From assembly GCA_002794785.1 (NCBI GenBank), contig NBBA01000001.1:2356001-2420000 (forward strand): a stretch of 64,000 nucleotides of DNA, written 5' to 3'. Shown here piece after piece: positions 1 through 12,190 of the stretch. The translations under genes and the position numbers were made by a program. Position 1 is the first letter of the stretch; the number at the start of each line of letters is the position of its first letter. Under the pieces are notes generated by a model, which was given only the letters and a program-made list of their open reading frames with translations, searched no databases and was not told where the DNA came from. Source of the stretch: Coniferiporia sulphurascens. Taxonomy: Eukaryota; Basidiomycota; Agaricomycetes; Hymenochaetales; Hymenochaetaceae.

Positions 1-349
1 GGTATAGTGGTATGGGATTGATTATACTACCATTGGTGGGATGACCTGTTACTATACAAGCCTCATTCTCATTCTTTTAAAATGTAACAAAATTTAAAGG
101 ATTAAAGTTAATTGTCCCTAACAAAGGTATCGGGCCCTGCCAGCGCAGCTGGCCCTGTCATTATTGAATAAACTTCTAGAAAGAGCTAACAAGGCAGCTT
201 AGTCATCAATGCGACTTTCACATGAAAGTTGTAACTGGTACCGAAAAGCGATCAGGATTCAGCGCAAGGCTCAAGCAGCGCCGTCTCCGCGTCCCCAGTT
301 CCAAACACGTATGCCATCTCCTTGCTGAACGCCTAGAGTCTTCCGCGGA
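1..349. other. upstream region of ABC transporter gene
   Basis: No gene is seen here. The stretch is AT-rich at the left end and leads into the ABC transporter start at 350. A short open frame from 222 overlaps that start in another frame and looks like chance. Confidence 0.5.
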
Positions 350-3300
350 ATGGCTGCTTTTTCTACACTCCGTCCGTCGAGGACACAGGTCGCTCAGTTT
401 ACGGCCGCATATGCGAAGCGCAGGCCGGTAATCCAGCGCGTTCTGACAGTCGGCTTCGTTCTCTATATTATCTCATCTTCCTACCTCAGCTTTTCTGGGA
501 AATTTGGCGTCATTGAGACGAAGAGCAAGAACAAGGGGAAGGGGAAGGCGGGCGACAAGAACGCAAATGTGAAGCAGGGCAAGGTCGCGGTATGTTGCGC
601 ATGGAAATTACTGCTGGTGGTTCGCAAGGCCTCTCACATCAGTTTCATATCAAAGGTCGATGCCGTCTTTTTCGAGAGGCTCTCGAAGATTCTCCGCATA
701 TGTTTCCCTGGCATTCGCTCTAAAGAAACCCTGTTGCTATTCTACCATTCGAGTCTATTGATATTCCGGACCGCAATCTCGCTTTATGTAGCAGCGTTGG
801 ATGGGAAGTAAGTAGAGCCCGAACCCACCCTGGGCATAATCACTGACCCATATTTTTAGGATTGTAGCCTCCCTTGTACGGGCGCAGCCTGTACCATTCT
901 TTTTCAACATACTTCGCTGGCTGGTCGTAGCCATTCCCGCAACGGCGTGCAACAGTCTCCTGAGCTATATACAAGACAAGCTAGTTATTGCGTACCGGAC
1001 GCGTCTGACGAGTGAGGTAATGAAGCAGTATCTTGGGGATGAGAAAGATCAAAGCAAGATTTTCTACAAAATGGGTGAGTGCATTGCCTTACTACTTCTG
1101 ACGCGTGCATATAGTAATCATGGTGTATCCTCGTAGCAAACCTTGATGATCGGATACAGAATCCTGACCAGTAAGTCGCATAGTGACGAAAGGTGATGTT
1201 CAATGTAACTAATGTGTCTCAGGATGATTACGGTCGATATCCAGCGCTTTTCGGCACATCTTGCAGCAATATATGCCAACATTGCAAAGCCTGTACTTGA
1301 TGTTGTGTTATACAACTACCAATTATCTCAGAATGTCGGTGCTGAGGGCATGGTCCTTCTGATTGGGCTCGTTCAAGCTTCTGCACTTCTTTGTGATGCG
1401 ATTTCAACATTTGGCTGATAATAACCCATGTTCTAATCCCGGAAATTTCTTCTTCGCAGTACGTTCCATAACGCCTCCGTTCGGAAAATATGCTGCCGAG
1501 GAGGCGCAACTTACAGGACAACTGCGCCATTCCCATTCTCGCTTGGCTGAGTTCTCAGAAGAAATCGCGTTCTTTGGCGGTGAAGAGACGGAGAAGATGC
1601 TCATCGAACGCGATTACTTCGGGCTGATCAAGCATGCGAATCGTGTGCTAAGAGTAAGATTATTGCATGGTGTAGCAGAGGAAGGCATCATCAAGTCAGT
1701 CATGCAGTAGCAATTTTATGACTGACTGTACTGAAATGACCCTCAGATGGCTATGGGGTAGCTTTGGGGTGTGTTGTTTGTTGAGTTACTATCATCGCCC
1801 GTTTTCTTATTGGAGTTTTTCATAGTTGGGTATTTGTGCGATCCCGGTTTTCTTTAAGCTCCCAGGCATGGAAAATCTCGATCTTGGGGGAAGAACTGAA
1901 GGTGATGTAAAGTTCTGGTTATGCGATATTTTCTTCTGACGGAGCACCTCAGGCTTCATAACTAACCGTCGTCTATTACTTTCTTCATCTGGTATGGCCG
2001 CATTGCATAGTATTATGAATCTCCAGTTAATCGTCTCAATCTCAAGACGCCTTCGGTCGTGTTATGTATTCCTACAAGGACCTTTCGGAACTGGCGGGAT
2101 ATACGGCTCGTGTGTGGCAGCTCCTTGACACCATGTCCGACATCAAGAAAGGCAAATTTGAGAAGGCACTTGTCAGTAGTGCTCACGACGGAGAGAACGC
2201 ATTAAGTAAGTCCCGTCCACTGCACGCCCTCCAGTCTGATTGTTTACCCAATCCCTCCGGTGATAGTCCTTAAGGGTCGGGGAAAGGTACTCGACTCGGA
2301 TGACATTGAATTCGAGAACGTGCCTATCGTGACCCCCAATGGCGACGTGCTTGTCAGGAGCCTAAGCTTCTACGTCAAGCGCGGTGTAAGTTATCTAGAT
2401 GATGTAAAGTGCCGCCATAGCTAAATCGTTTCTTAGCGACACCTCTTGATAGTTGGACCCAATGGCTGCGGGAAATCCTCATTGTTCAGGATTCTGGGCG
2501 GGCTTTGGCCTGTTTACGGCGGGATCGTTAGAAAACCGCCAGCGTCCGATTTCGTACTGATCCCCCAGCGTCCGTACCTGTCCCTGGGCACTCTCCGGGA
2601 CCAGGTCATCTACCCGCACTCGAAGGAGGAAATGCTTGCTCGTAATGCTGTCCCGCTTCTGTGATACAATCGCGTACTAATTGATTATTCAAATAGGTGG
2701 TATCGCAGATGAAGACCTGCTCTCCATCCTCGCCATCGTTCAAATGGATCATATTGTAGAGCGCGAAGGCGGCTGGGACGTTGCACGCGACTGGCGCGAT
2801 GCCCTGAGTGGTGGTGATCAGCAGAAAATTGCATGGGCACGACTGTTTTATCACAAACCGAAGGTACCATCTTCATTCCTTATATTTATTCTGCCGAACT
2901 TCGCTGCTAACTCGATATCAAATTCATAGTTTGCTATTTTAGACGAAGCAACTTCGCTCGTTCCCCTAGACATGGAAACAAAAATGATGGAACATGCGAC
3001 GCGCTTGGACATCACGCTACTTACTGTGTCGCATCGTCCCTCTTTGTGGAAATACCATGCTATGATTCTACACTATGATGGTCAAGGGGGATACGTTTTG
3101 TAAGTTTCAAAAAACAATCGCCGGTCTTTTTGGCTTTTACTAACTAACGCGAATCCAGTACGGAGCTCGACGCGGAGAAGCGGCTCGCACTCCAGGACGA
3201 GAAACAGGCTTTGGAGGCGAAACTATTAGAAGTGTATGTGCTTTCAAACCTCTCCAATTAAATTGGTCAAGAATGCCGCTGATTTGATTACCGTGATGAC

Positions 3301-3365
3301 TTAGGCCGAAAATGAAAGCACGTCTTGCAGAATTGCGTGAGGCAGCAGCAGAGGAATCTACGTAG
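350..3365 (+). CDS. peroxisomal ABC-D half transporter (PXA/ALDP type)
   Basis: Half-size ABC transporter of subfamily D, the family that imports long-chain fatty acyl-CoA into peroxisomes for beta-oxidation as a dimer. The N-terminal part holds membrane segments (first around 440-510). The family-typical NPDQMIT stretch spans the junction near 1160-1215, and the EEIAFFGG loop lies near 1558-1580. The nucleotide-binding domain follows: Walker [10 protein letters not shown] at 2455-2481, signature LSGGDQQK at 2804-2827, Walker B ILDEATS at about 2933-2956, and the H-loop VSHRPS near 3027. About ten short introns split it; the last exon ends in TAG at 3363-3365. The start at 350 is the first ATG of the frame that runs into the first membrane segment. 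The sequence after Walker B reads LVPLD, where family members usually have SAVS or similar. Whether it is the Pxa1 or the Pxa2 partner cannot be told by eye. Confidence 0.9.
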
Positions 3366-3615
3366 CAAGAATGTTCGTATAATAGTGCTTGCATCGGCAT
3401 AAATGCTGTAGACATTAGTTACTGGATTATGTAAGCCCAAAACAAGACGAACAAGTGACACCATGTGCCGTGACGTCACAATACTGGGCGACGCGCGAGT
3501 TGTGTTGTCTGCCGCGCCTGGCAGTGCCAGTACTAGTGCTCGCGTCGAAGGGGTCGATTGTCAATCGTTCCCCTTATCCTCACTCTCGCGCTTTTCGTGT
3601 CTGGCTCAGCTGAAG

Positions 3616-5465
3616 ATGAGCTTGTTCGGGGGAAATAATGCGTTTGGAAAACCCACGGGGACCACCGGCTTCGGGTCATTCGGAAACGCGAACATAAACC
3701 AGACGCCGCAGCCAGCCCCGGGTACCGGCACAGGCTCTCTCTTTGGTTCATTCGGCGGTGCCCAAGCCCAGAATCAGACGCAGACACAGGGGCTAGGACA
3801 GCCGCAGCCGCAGCAGCAAGCTGGCGCATCGACAAACACAAATACCCTCTTTCCTTCCGCTAACGCAAGCAGCAACCCCCTGTTCGGCGGCAAGCCTGCT
3901 TCATCTTTGTTTGGGAACGCTACGCCTTTGGGCGGACAACAAGCTACCAATACCGGTGGGGGATCTCTTTTCGGAGGCGGAGGTGGCGCATTTGGAGCAA
4001 GTACAACTGCGCCTGCAACGCAGGGGACAAATGCTTTCGGCGCGTCTACCGCTCCCGCAGCTGGTACCGGGCTTTTCGGTTCGACCATTACTAGTGCGCC
4101 GTCCAATCAGCCGGCTATGGGCACCGGGCTTTTCGGCCAGCAGGCTCAGCAGCCCGCGCCTACAAGTACATCTTCGTTATTTGGACAGGGACAGACACAG
4201 CAGCCCGGGACATCGCTCTTCGGGCAGGCCCAGCCTCAACCCCCGGCTCAACAGACCGGACTGTTTGGTAATTTTGGGCAATCAACGACGAATCCGGCAT
4301 CGAGTACGATAGGCGGGCTGGGTTTGCTGGGGAATACTCAACCTGGCGGTTATCTCCCAGGACTGCCAAGTGCTGGAGCGTCAACATCAAGCATATTCGC
4401 GCCAAAAAACTCACTTCTGCAAATGCAGCAACAAAACGATAGCGCGCAAGCACAATATGCGTCATTAGTTCAACGGATTGAAACAGTTGCTCAATCATGG
4501 GACTCGACTTCACCGCAGTGCCGGTTCCAGGTAAGACGCTTTATCCGGGATTCAAGCAGATCTTTAAGTGTTTCGACAGCATTTTTTCTACAATTTAGTC
4601 GATCCCAGTCAAGTGCACATGTACGGCCGACCGCAGAATGCTTCGAATGACGCATTATGGCAGAAAGCCGTTCGCGAGAACCCCGACCCTTCCTGGTATG
4701 TCCTCTAACCAGTTAGTGTATTCCGTCCTCGTTGAGCACAGAGTTTGTCTTCAGCTACGTGCCCGCACTTGCCGTCGGATTTGATGATATTCAAAAACGT
4801 GTTGAAGCACAAACTGCACAGGCAACGGCGCACAAGGAGAAGTTAAAAGAGCTCAGGACGCGTATTGCTGCGCTCTCTTCATCACACTCAGCCACGAATG
4901 CACCGCGCTTGCACCGTGCGGCTGTTGTACAGACACAACTTCAGCAACGACTCGTCCGCCTCGTACAGCATCTACATCTCCTGATTCCTTCCGTCCGCTC
5001 GTCGTCAATACGGCCAGAGGAAGAGGCCTTGCGATCTGTACTTGAAAGTCTTGAAGAGGAGATCAAGCGACCTAACGGCGTTGGCCGACTAAAGGGGAAG
5101 CTGAGTGAACTATGGGCGGTGATAGGCGCAATCGAGTCGGCAAGGGAGCGGGAGCAAAAAAGTGGCGAAAGCAATGTGGAGTGGGCTGTAGTTGATGCTG
5201 AGGGTATGCAGAAGTTGACACAGGTATTATCTATATTTGTTCTCATGTCGTTTCGTGGCTCAATTAACCTTGTCTACAGATTCTATCGGAGCAACAAAAT
5301 GGCATCGCACATCTCACAAAAGTCGTCCAGAGTCACCAAAAAGACTTGGACGTAATTCTGGGAAAGGCGCCTCAGGAACGCGAGGCAGACGCGTTCTCTA
5401 ACACACAAGCCAGTCAGGTCCTGTTGGGTGCATCCATGCGCGGATCGCAATCCTTGCTTATGTAG
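3616..5465 (+). CDS. NUP57: FG nucleoporin Nup54/Nup57
   Basis: Central-channel nucleoporin of the Nup62/Nsp1 complex. Residues 1 to about 260 are a phase of GLFG and FG repeats in a Gln/Ser/Thr/Asn-rich spacer, the part that binds transport receptors. Then comes the Nup54 core: CRFQ at the first exon end (4530) joins HFFYNLVDPSQVHMYGRP in the next exon, followed by DPSCYVPALAVGFDD and a C-terminal coiled-coil region. I infer four exons: 3616-4530, about 4590-4695, 4755-5223 and 5280-5465. The frame is open upstream to 3463, but the start at 3616 (MSLFGGNNAFG) puts the FG domain at the N terminus as in relatives. It is convergent with the CCA enzyme gene, 101 bp away. Confidence 0.92.
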
Positions 5466-5566
5466 CGACCGGAAAGACTATTCCTACGACTTGTGCATTT
5501 TTTGTGCATTAACTAGTTTTCTGTTTTCTGTTTCCTGCATTGTATTAATTTTCCACATGAGTAATC

Positions 5567-7765
5567 TCATTTCCTTGCTACCTTTGCCCTCTTTGAAGGC
5601 GGGGATTCAGGAGGCTCAGCCGTGTTACGCGCACCATCACTTGTGCTAATTCGCCCAGCCGTGTGTTCCTCTTTAAGCCATGACGCACAGTCCTCTTTAG
5701 TACTCTCGGGATGATCAAGCGCCCATTCGGAGACACGAGCAAGGACGGCGCTCATCCAGACCCCGGGTTTTGCGGCACCGAGAAGCGCGACAACTTCCTT
5801 ACCCTTGAAACGGATTCCAGTTCAACATAAAATCAGCAAAATCGCAGCAAATCGACCGTCTTACATTCAAAAGGGGTTTGTCATCAATAGAATCGGGGAG
5901 CTTAAGCTCTTCTACGCGCTGGAGGAAGGAATTGTATCTTTCCATGACTATCGCAGCCCGTTCAGCTGTCATCAGTACTCGTAAGTTATAAAAAGTGTGC
6001 GGCAGCCATAAATATGTGTATTACCATCATATTCGTCTGCATCTGCGTCCCACAGGGTTGCGAGCTCTTGCACAAGCGAGAAGAGGAGGGATGAAGACCA
6101 GTGAGACCCCGTGTTAACATTATGCACTGATTTTGTCCTTAACAGAAGACCTAATACTACATTGAGCTCCCCGTTCCACATAGTAAGGAAAGGGCAATTT
6201 ACCTATACGCGCTCTCTCGCCGGGTCCTTCGAACTGAGCGACATCGACGCCGCGTAAGGTAGCGGCCGAAGCGAAGAGTGCTGGCACACCATCCACATAG
6301 TGGTTCTGGAGTCCAAGCTTTAGTGCCTCCCGTATGATAATTTCGACGGCGGGCACGGCCGCCTTTTTCTTCGGTGGACTGTACGTGACGTGCGCGTACG
6401 ACGTAAGTGCGGCAGCAAGGAAGAGACGCGGACGAAGTGTGGGATCAAGTGTGAGTTGCGAGAGAAGGCGCGGGTGTGGGGCGGGAAGACGGAGAACGTC
6501 AGAGAAAGTTGGGGTGAGTAAGGCGTGGAGGAGAGTTGCAGCGCCAAGTGCCGCTGACGGGGGCGCAGCAGGGGGGTTGAACGTGGATGAAATAGGTGGT
6601 GGGACGGCGAAGATTGCAGATTGAAGATTGAGTGACGTGATTAGGCGAATCGACTGCAGCGGATCGCGACCTGAAAAGAATCCAGCGTGATTGGACTGTT
6701 CATCTGCTAGACCGTGTTATTCTACCTTTCATCATTTTGTCAAGCTCCTCGCCGACGCGCTCCCGACTGATTTTGGACACAATAGCCGCCTGTGAATATG
6801 AGCTTTATGTACTAAATCAGACGTATCGAAAAGAAACATACTCGTATCTCTGGATTTTGCATGGCATCTTCTATTTCCTTGACCAACTTGAATCCGTATC
6901 TACTTGCGAAACGAATGCAGCGAATAACTCTGAGCGGGTCGTCCCTAAACGTTTCAAAAGGAGCCAGAGGAGTGCGGAGTACGCCGTTTCGCAGGTCATC
7001 AAGACCCTACAGGTAGAGCACAAATTGGGTAAGAAAGCGAGAAAGAAATGCGGACCGACTGCGTACCTTTTCTGTATGATCCTCGACAGTGCGAGTGTGG
7101 ACATTATAGAATAGTGCATTCATGGTTATATCGCGCCGTAGTGCGTCCTCAAGTGGTGTACCCAGTTTCTACTTTACTCACGTTGATCAGCCTTCACGAT
7201 AAATGACTTTTCAATCGCGAAAAGCGCACAATTTCAGTCGGTATGCGGCTGTCCTCAGCATATGATTCGCTGCGAAGGTTGACAAAATCGAGTTCAACAT
7301 CGAGGACAGATGTACGCGCGGTCTCTAAATGCTTGGACTGGTCTGGGTTACGGGCGATGGTCGCAACGGACTTAACGGGCAGGTTTTTCGAAGAAACGAG
7401 TGCGACGAAGTGATCCGCAAAAGAGACACCCATAATATTGGCAAGTGCAATATCTATATCGTTGCTTCGCGAACCAAGCAACTACATTCGCGTTCGTCAG
7501 AGAAGTTCAGCACCTCCACTGTCCACCAGCGTACCTTGTCCCTGACCCATCCCCCAGCTATCCGACACTCGACATTCTGTCCTTCCGATTCGAGCTGCTG
7601 TTTACACTCGTCGAGCAGATTGCAGAGCTGGTCCTCTTCCGGAGTCAGGCTAACTTGTAGTGTGGTCGGAACGGGCACTGGTGTCGCTTTGAAGAGGGAA
7701 TTGAGTGAGTAATTTCTCGTCATTTTCCGTCGAGAGCTCGATAGCAGCACCCGAACACATTGCAT
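5567..7765 (-). CDS. CCA1: CCA tRNA nucleotidyltransferase
   Basis: Adds or repairs the 3' CCA of tRNAs in nucleus/cytosol and mitochondria. All class II core motifs are visible on the minus strand: GGWVRD at the end of the first exon, joined to LLGSRSNDIDIA (metal-binding DxD) near 7450-7480; RRDITMNALFYN near 7100-7140; and RDDPLRVIRCIRFASRYGF near 6885-6945. The neck and body follow in exons near 6225-6620 and 5567-5820. Two in-frame starts lie in the first exon: ATG at 7765 gives an extra 14 residues (MQCVRVLLSSSRRK) with a targeting-peptide character, and ATG at 7723 gives MTRNYSL. The yeast enzyme is known to use alternative starts for dual targeting, so both may be used. The C-terminal tail is basic (SKRAKVARK), possibly nuclear. 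Confidence 0.9.
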
Positions 7766-7907
7766 CGACGGCTCGATCGAGTCAGAGGAAATGGTCGAGT
7801 TGCCTTTTGTGATCCAGCCACAGTTGCACAAATTATAAGTAAAATACATGTTCGGTCAAGGGTACAAACTCAAAAGTATTATAAGGCGATATACATAGTC
7901 TAATGAT

Positions 7908-8791
7908 TCAAGAGCATAAGATAACCCTCGCCCAATGTGCTAGGTCAATCAAGACTTCCTCTGTAATCTCATGTCCAAGCCCAGTATACTCAATGTAGCA
8001 TAGCATCTCCTCTGTCATACATAAGCGTTGCTCGAGGAACTCTATACTATTCCTTGCATACCGCAAAGGAATCTCTGTATCAGCATTTCCATGCGCCCAG
8101 AAGACGGGGATGTTAGGGTCGTTCTGTAAGATGTGCTGCGAAACAACGGTTGTCACTTGGTTTCCATCAAGCAGAAAACATACATCTCGTCAGATAACAT
8201 ACATTACGACTTAGATGAGGTATCCAACCCGACAGGCTGGCTACGCCCCCAATATCGTGCAGCGTAGTCAGCGCTGTCATCAAGCAAAGCGCGGCTCCCT
8301 GACTGAATCCAACGAGTAGAATCTTCTTTGGATCGAGACCGATGTAAACCTCGTTCAGTATGAGTTGTTCAACTAACGAGACTGAATCTGCAATGCCCGC
8401 TTCGTCAAATTCGTTAACAAGCGGGGGAAGATGCCAGATGTTGAACCACGAAGGCCGATATTCTCCCGCGTTTAATGACACGGACCGTTGACGTCTAAAA
8501 CATATTAATCAGGCCCTTGAAGGTGAGATAATAGAAGACGTAGCAATAATAGATTATACATACGCTTGAGGTAGAATCCATTTTACGAAAGGCAGCCTCT
8601 GAGCAAGAAACTGGACGTCGAATTCGAGAAATGTTGTCAACTGTCCTAATCCCTGGAATAACCTTGTTAAAGCACCAAGCAGATTGCAAGAGAATAAGAC
8701 GAAGTACGTGGCAAAAGATAACTGTGGCAGTATGCGCCTTTGAGGCGGGCAATACTGTGACTCTGGGGCCGCCTATGCTTGTACTTGCCAT
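7908..8791 (-). CDS. acyl-protein thioesterase / phospholipase-carboxylesterase family hydrolase
   Basis: Alpha/beta hydrolase of the APT1/lysophospholipase family, whose members remove palmitate from cytosolic proteins. Catalytic Ser is in GFSQG (exon 8167-8481), Asp in HGNADTEIP and His in TGLGHEI (last exon 7908-8156). The N terminus joins FCH to an exon starting GLGQLTTFLEF and ending RLPFVKWILPQA, as in relatives. The usual family motif after the first strand is HGLGDSG; here the Asp-Ser-Gly is replaced by Gln-Leu-Thr. The start at 8791 gives MASTSIGGPRV; the stop is at 7908-7910. About four introns. It lies tandem to the CCA enzyme and divergent from COX13 across an 842-bp gap. Substrate cannot be fixed by eye. 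Confidence 0.85.
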
Positions 8792-9633
8792 AATATTGAC
8801 CCCTAAGGCGTGAAGTCGTAGTGTCTTGACGAAAGTACCACAATCCGACTATATACGCCAGTGCGCTCGACAATTCCGCAGCATTTCAAAGGGGGCGCAA
8901 GCGCTATGCTTCTCGCGCACATCAGAGTCCCAGGAAGGCAGAGAAAATACGGGCGCGAGCGCAGTCATGGCAGCGCGATGGAAACCTTATGCGACGGTCC
9001 CAACCACATCTTGACTGACTGGGTGGCTAGCTCGGGATAGATCGACACAGGCACAATCCGCAGCACGGTTGGGTATGAGGGCCGGTGATCGATATTGTAA
9101 TCTTGTAGCGCCTTTCTTCTTGAGGGGGCGCATTGGCTTCAGCCGTTCATTCCTTCTTGTCCGTGAGACGCACGCGGAGCTTCGGAACAATACAGAAATA
9201 AGAAAGAGGACTAAGCATGCCAGTATTTTTGGAGATATGAGCAGGACCGTTATCGAGTGCTATTACGCCTCGAATAATCACTTGAGTAGTAGCACTGCCA
9301 GTGAAGCATCAGGCCAGCGTTGGATTCCGCAGCCGCCTTTGCGCGCAGCGGGGTCATAGCTTCGATGTGTATCATCTTCCCTCACAACCGGAAAGTTTCC
9401 TGTGGAAAGTTGTGAGCCAAAGGCCTAGCACAGGTATGATGAACACGGAGACAAACTACGTTGACTTCTCCGTTTTATTAGTTATTTGACTTTATTTGCA
9501 TATATGGATCTAACGGGTGAAGTCGGAAGGATTCCCACGGTCAACGGCAGCGCGGATTCCTGAGTCTCCCGGCCTCGCGTCGGTCGCCCGCAACGAGCTC
9601 TCCATCCTCACTTTCTATCCTACACCGTCCCAA
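8792..9633. other. divergent intergenic region
   Basis: No gene supported. It separates the thioesterase-like gene (minus) from COX13 (plus) and must hold both promoters. Open frames of 60-96 codons on both strands have no recognisable motif, no splice support and no family resemblance. The last 130 bp before COX13 is pyrimidine-rich. Confidence 0.5.
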
Positions 9634-10282
9634 ATGCTTCGCACTCTTCCGCGCACAGTCGCCCGCTCGGCGCCTCGCCGCGCCCTCCGCTCGCGCGGCT
9701 ACGCTTCGCATGCTGAACATGCTGAAGAACTCATCATTGAAGGCAACCCCAGTAAAGAGTGGCTGGCTAACAAGGCAAACGTCGAGCACCACGCCGCCGG
9801 TTCGTGGCCCACGTCCTTTATTATTATTATTTATTTACACCTTTTCTTGTTTGCAGAGACGACTGAATTGTGGAGGAAAATCAGGTGAGTTTTGGTTTCC
9901 GGGTTCGGTGCAGTCGACGCGGATTAATCCATTCTCCAGTTTCTTCGTTGCGGTCCCTGCTAGTATGTGCACTTTATTTTTGGTAGCTAACCATTATTCT
10001 GAGTCTCTTCCCCCTTAGCCATCCTCGCCACTCTTTGGGTCCGCCGGGTCGAGAACGAGCACGCCGAGCACACCGAGCACATCAAGGCTGAGCACGGTGG
10101 AGAGCTCCCGGCCGTCCCGGAATACGACTACCTTAACAAGCGCGCCAAGCCCTTCCCGTGGGGCATGAACTCACTTTTCTTCAACCCGCATGTGCGTTTA
10201 TTTTCCCTGTGCATTATCGGCTCTCGTCTGAATTTTGTTCGTATAGACCAACAAGGACATGTCACAGGCTGCAGAAGAGTAG
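9634..10282 (+). CDS. COX13: cytochrome c oxidase subunit VIa, mitochondrial
   Basis: Nuclear-encoded subunit of respiratory complex IV in the mitochondrial inner membrane. The predicted protein is 141 residues from five exons: 9634-9799, 9857-9884, 9940-9962, 10019-10191 and 10247-10282; all joins keep frame. It starts with an Arg-rich presequence (MLRTLPRTVARSAPRRALRS), then the family core around ELWRKISFFVAVPA, which contains the single membrane helix, and the conserved tail with EYDYLNKRAKPFPWG and SLFFNPHTN. Two exons are only 28 and 23 nt long, so simple open-frame scans miss much of the gene. Confidence 0.95.
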
Positions 10283-11278
10283 ATCAGGTGGTCGACAATG
10301 TAGTTTTGTTTTCGCCTTAAGAGGAATACAAGCTGTCGAGCATTTTTCCAACTGATTTTCGTCGTGTCCGCGTACCAGTCTTAAAGAAGCTCCTTGGGAG
10401 GAAGATACCGACGCGGGCCCGGGCACAAGATGCACGATGGGGCGTGAAGGCGGAGATTGATCTTGCAAGTTCTTGAGCGCCGCTGATGCGCCGCGGTAAA
10501 CAGTTCTCTTCTTAATTTACCCTAATAGCTTTTATTTACCCCAAGCACTTGAGGAAGCACTGCCGCGGTCCTGGCCGCACGAGTTGCGGAGGAGGGCCAG
10601 CGGAAGTCCGCAGTCTGAACTCTACGTCAGAGCCAGTACAGCAGTGGTCGTCGATTTGGAAGTCCAGCTTCAGCATGGCGGTGTACGCGAGAAACGCATC
10701 ATACAGTATGTGCCCTTTCTACCCCCGCGGCCGACTGGCCGCACGGGGCCGGATGCACTGCATGCTGCGGCATGCGGGCATCCGTCGTGCTTTGTGATAA
10801 CGTGCTGATTCTACGAGGGGTGAATGCTTGCTTGTGTGCTGCGCGCTGTGCTGGAGGACCAACGATCCTGTGCAGATGTTCCACTTGGGGAAAGCGTCGG
10901 CTGACCGCCCGATGTGGGTTCGGGTCCGCAGTTTGATCCGGCAGAGCCCTGGTTACCACAAATTTTCCATCCGGACTTGTAGAGGTTCGAAAACTTGTCC
11001 GCTAGGCCACTGGGTGTAGTGCTCGGACGACGCAGGGTATTTTCTCTGTTGTTTCCTTCTCTATTGACCTGATGAACTTGCAGAACTGTCAGTGCTATTC
11101 ACGTGAGGTCTGCGCACGTGAGGCGATGAAACGCGCTTGCAGTCAAAGTTGCTGACGCGAGATTAGATGTGGCGGTGCCTCCAGCACTGCTACTCCACAC
11201 TGCACTTTAGGCCGATGCATATATAAGGCGCCAATTTCCTCACCATCTTTTGCAATCCCTCGCCTACTCCTATTCGAC
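10283..11278. other. intergenic region, no gene seen
   Basis: About 1 kb without a supported gene. Overlapping frames at 10549-10808 and a minus frame at 10699-10959 lack splice support and protein-like composition. No tRNA could be folded by eye. The right end holds the promoter of the small secreted protein, with a TATA box at 11220-11226. Confidence 0.5.
11220..11226 (+). promoter_or_regulatory. TATA box of the small secreted protein gene
   Basis: TATATAA lies 52 bp before the ATG at 11279, a normal fungal spacing with a short leader. No other good TATA match is seen nearby. Confidence 0.6.
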
Positions 11279-11930
11279 ATGTTCCGCGCAATATTTGTCT
11301 CTGCCTTGTTCTTCCTGGCTACTGCTGCTGCCGCTGCTCCCGAGGCATGGAATGAGAAGCGGGACGGTGAGTTTTCCGTATCTACCTTGGGGTATAATCT
11401 CATCGCCGTCTCCAGTCATCGACAGTATTACTTCTGACTTTGGTGATGCTACTTCAGCTGTCGGAAGCGTCGTTAGTGATGTGACGCAAATTGGTATGTG
11501 TTGAACGGACTGTATCGTATCCGGTTTACTGACTGACGCATTATGTAGCCCCGAGTATTTTTGAGACTGTCACCTCTATCGGTGGACATGCAGTAACGCT
11601 CATCACCTCCGAGGGCGGGAACGTGCTCACCTTGGCGACGGACGAGTTTGGTTCGGTTACGAGCATCGCTGGCTCGGAGTATACCATCGCTACGTCTGCC
11701 GCGGGGTCGGTTGCAGCTACCGTTACGTCTGACGCGGGGTCGGCTGCGACTAGCGTAACGTATGTGCTCTTTCCTTTTTCTTTTTTTAGTTTCATCTGCT
11801 GACGTATTAATCATACAGGAGCCAGTCTTCCGCGGCGGGTGCGCTCCAGCCGTGGACGTCCTTCACACTTGTTTCCAGCTTCATGGCCGTTCTCGGGGGT
11901 ATCATGGCGGGAGCGTGGACGACACTTTGA
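11279..11930 (+). CDS. small secreted Ser/Thr-rich protein, probably GPI-anchored
   Basis: Family not recognised. Three introns are inferred (first at 11367). The N terminus MFRAIFVSALFFLATAAAAA is a clear signal peptide, followed by a likely Kex-type EKRD. The middle is rich in Ser, Thr, Val, Ala and Gly, with repeated ATSAVGSV/VTSDAGSA-like blocks near 11440-11760. The C terminus is a hydrophobic segment (FTLVSSFMAVLGGIMAGAW) preceded by small residues, a typical GPI-signal layout. Total length is roughly 150 residues. Such proteins are common at the fungal cell surface; no enzyme motif is seen. The TATA box at 11220 suggests regulated expression. Confidence 0.75.
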
Positions 11931-12190
11931 GCGTGAACTTAAGACACTCAGCTCTCTGCGATATAACTTCCATTTAACGGACGGACTAGTATATTATCAT
12001 TGCAGCCTAGTTTAGTGATATTTGCTGTATCAAAGATACCCTGATATTTTCGACTTCTCACCTTACATATCTTTTCATTAAAAACAAATAATGCATACGA
12101 CTGTACTTTGTTCCAGCAATTCGCATTGCTGACGTCATGAGTTAATTATGGCCTCGTCCGTTTGTGGATGGCAACTCAGAGACGACAACG

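Noticed and set aside
3463..3615. N-terminal extension of the nucleoporin to ATG 3463
   Set aside because: Sequence lacks FG character; the ATG at 3616 starts directly with the FG domain as in relatives.
10980..11030. GGTTCGAAAA stretch resembling a tRNA B box
   Set aside because: No matching acceptor stem, anticodon arm or A box could be folded around it.
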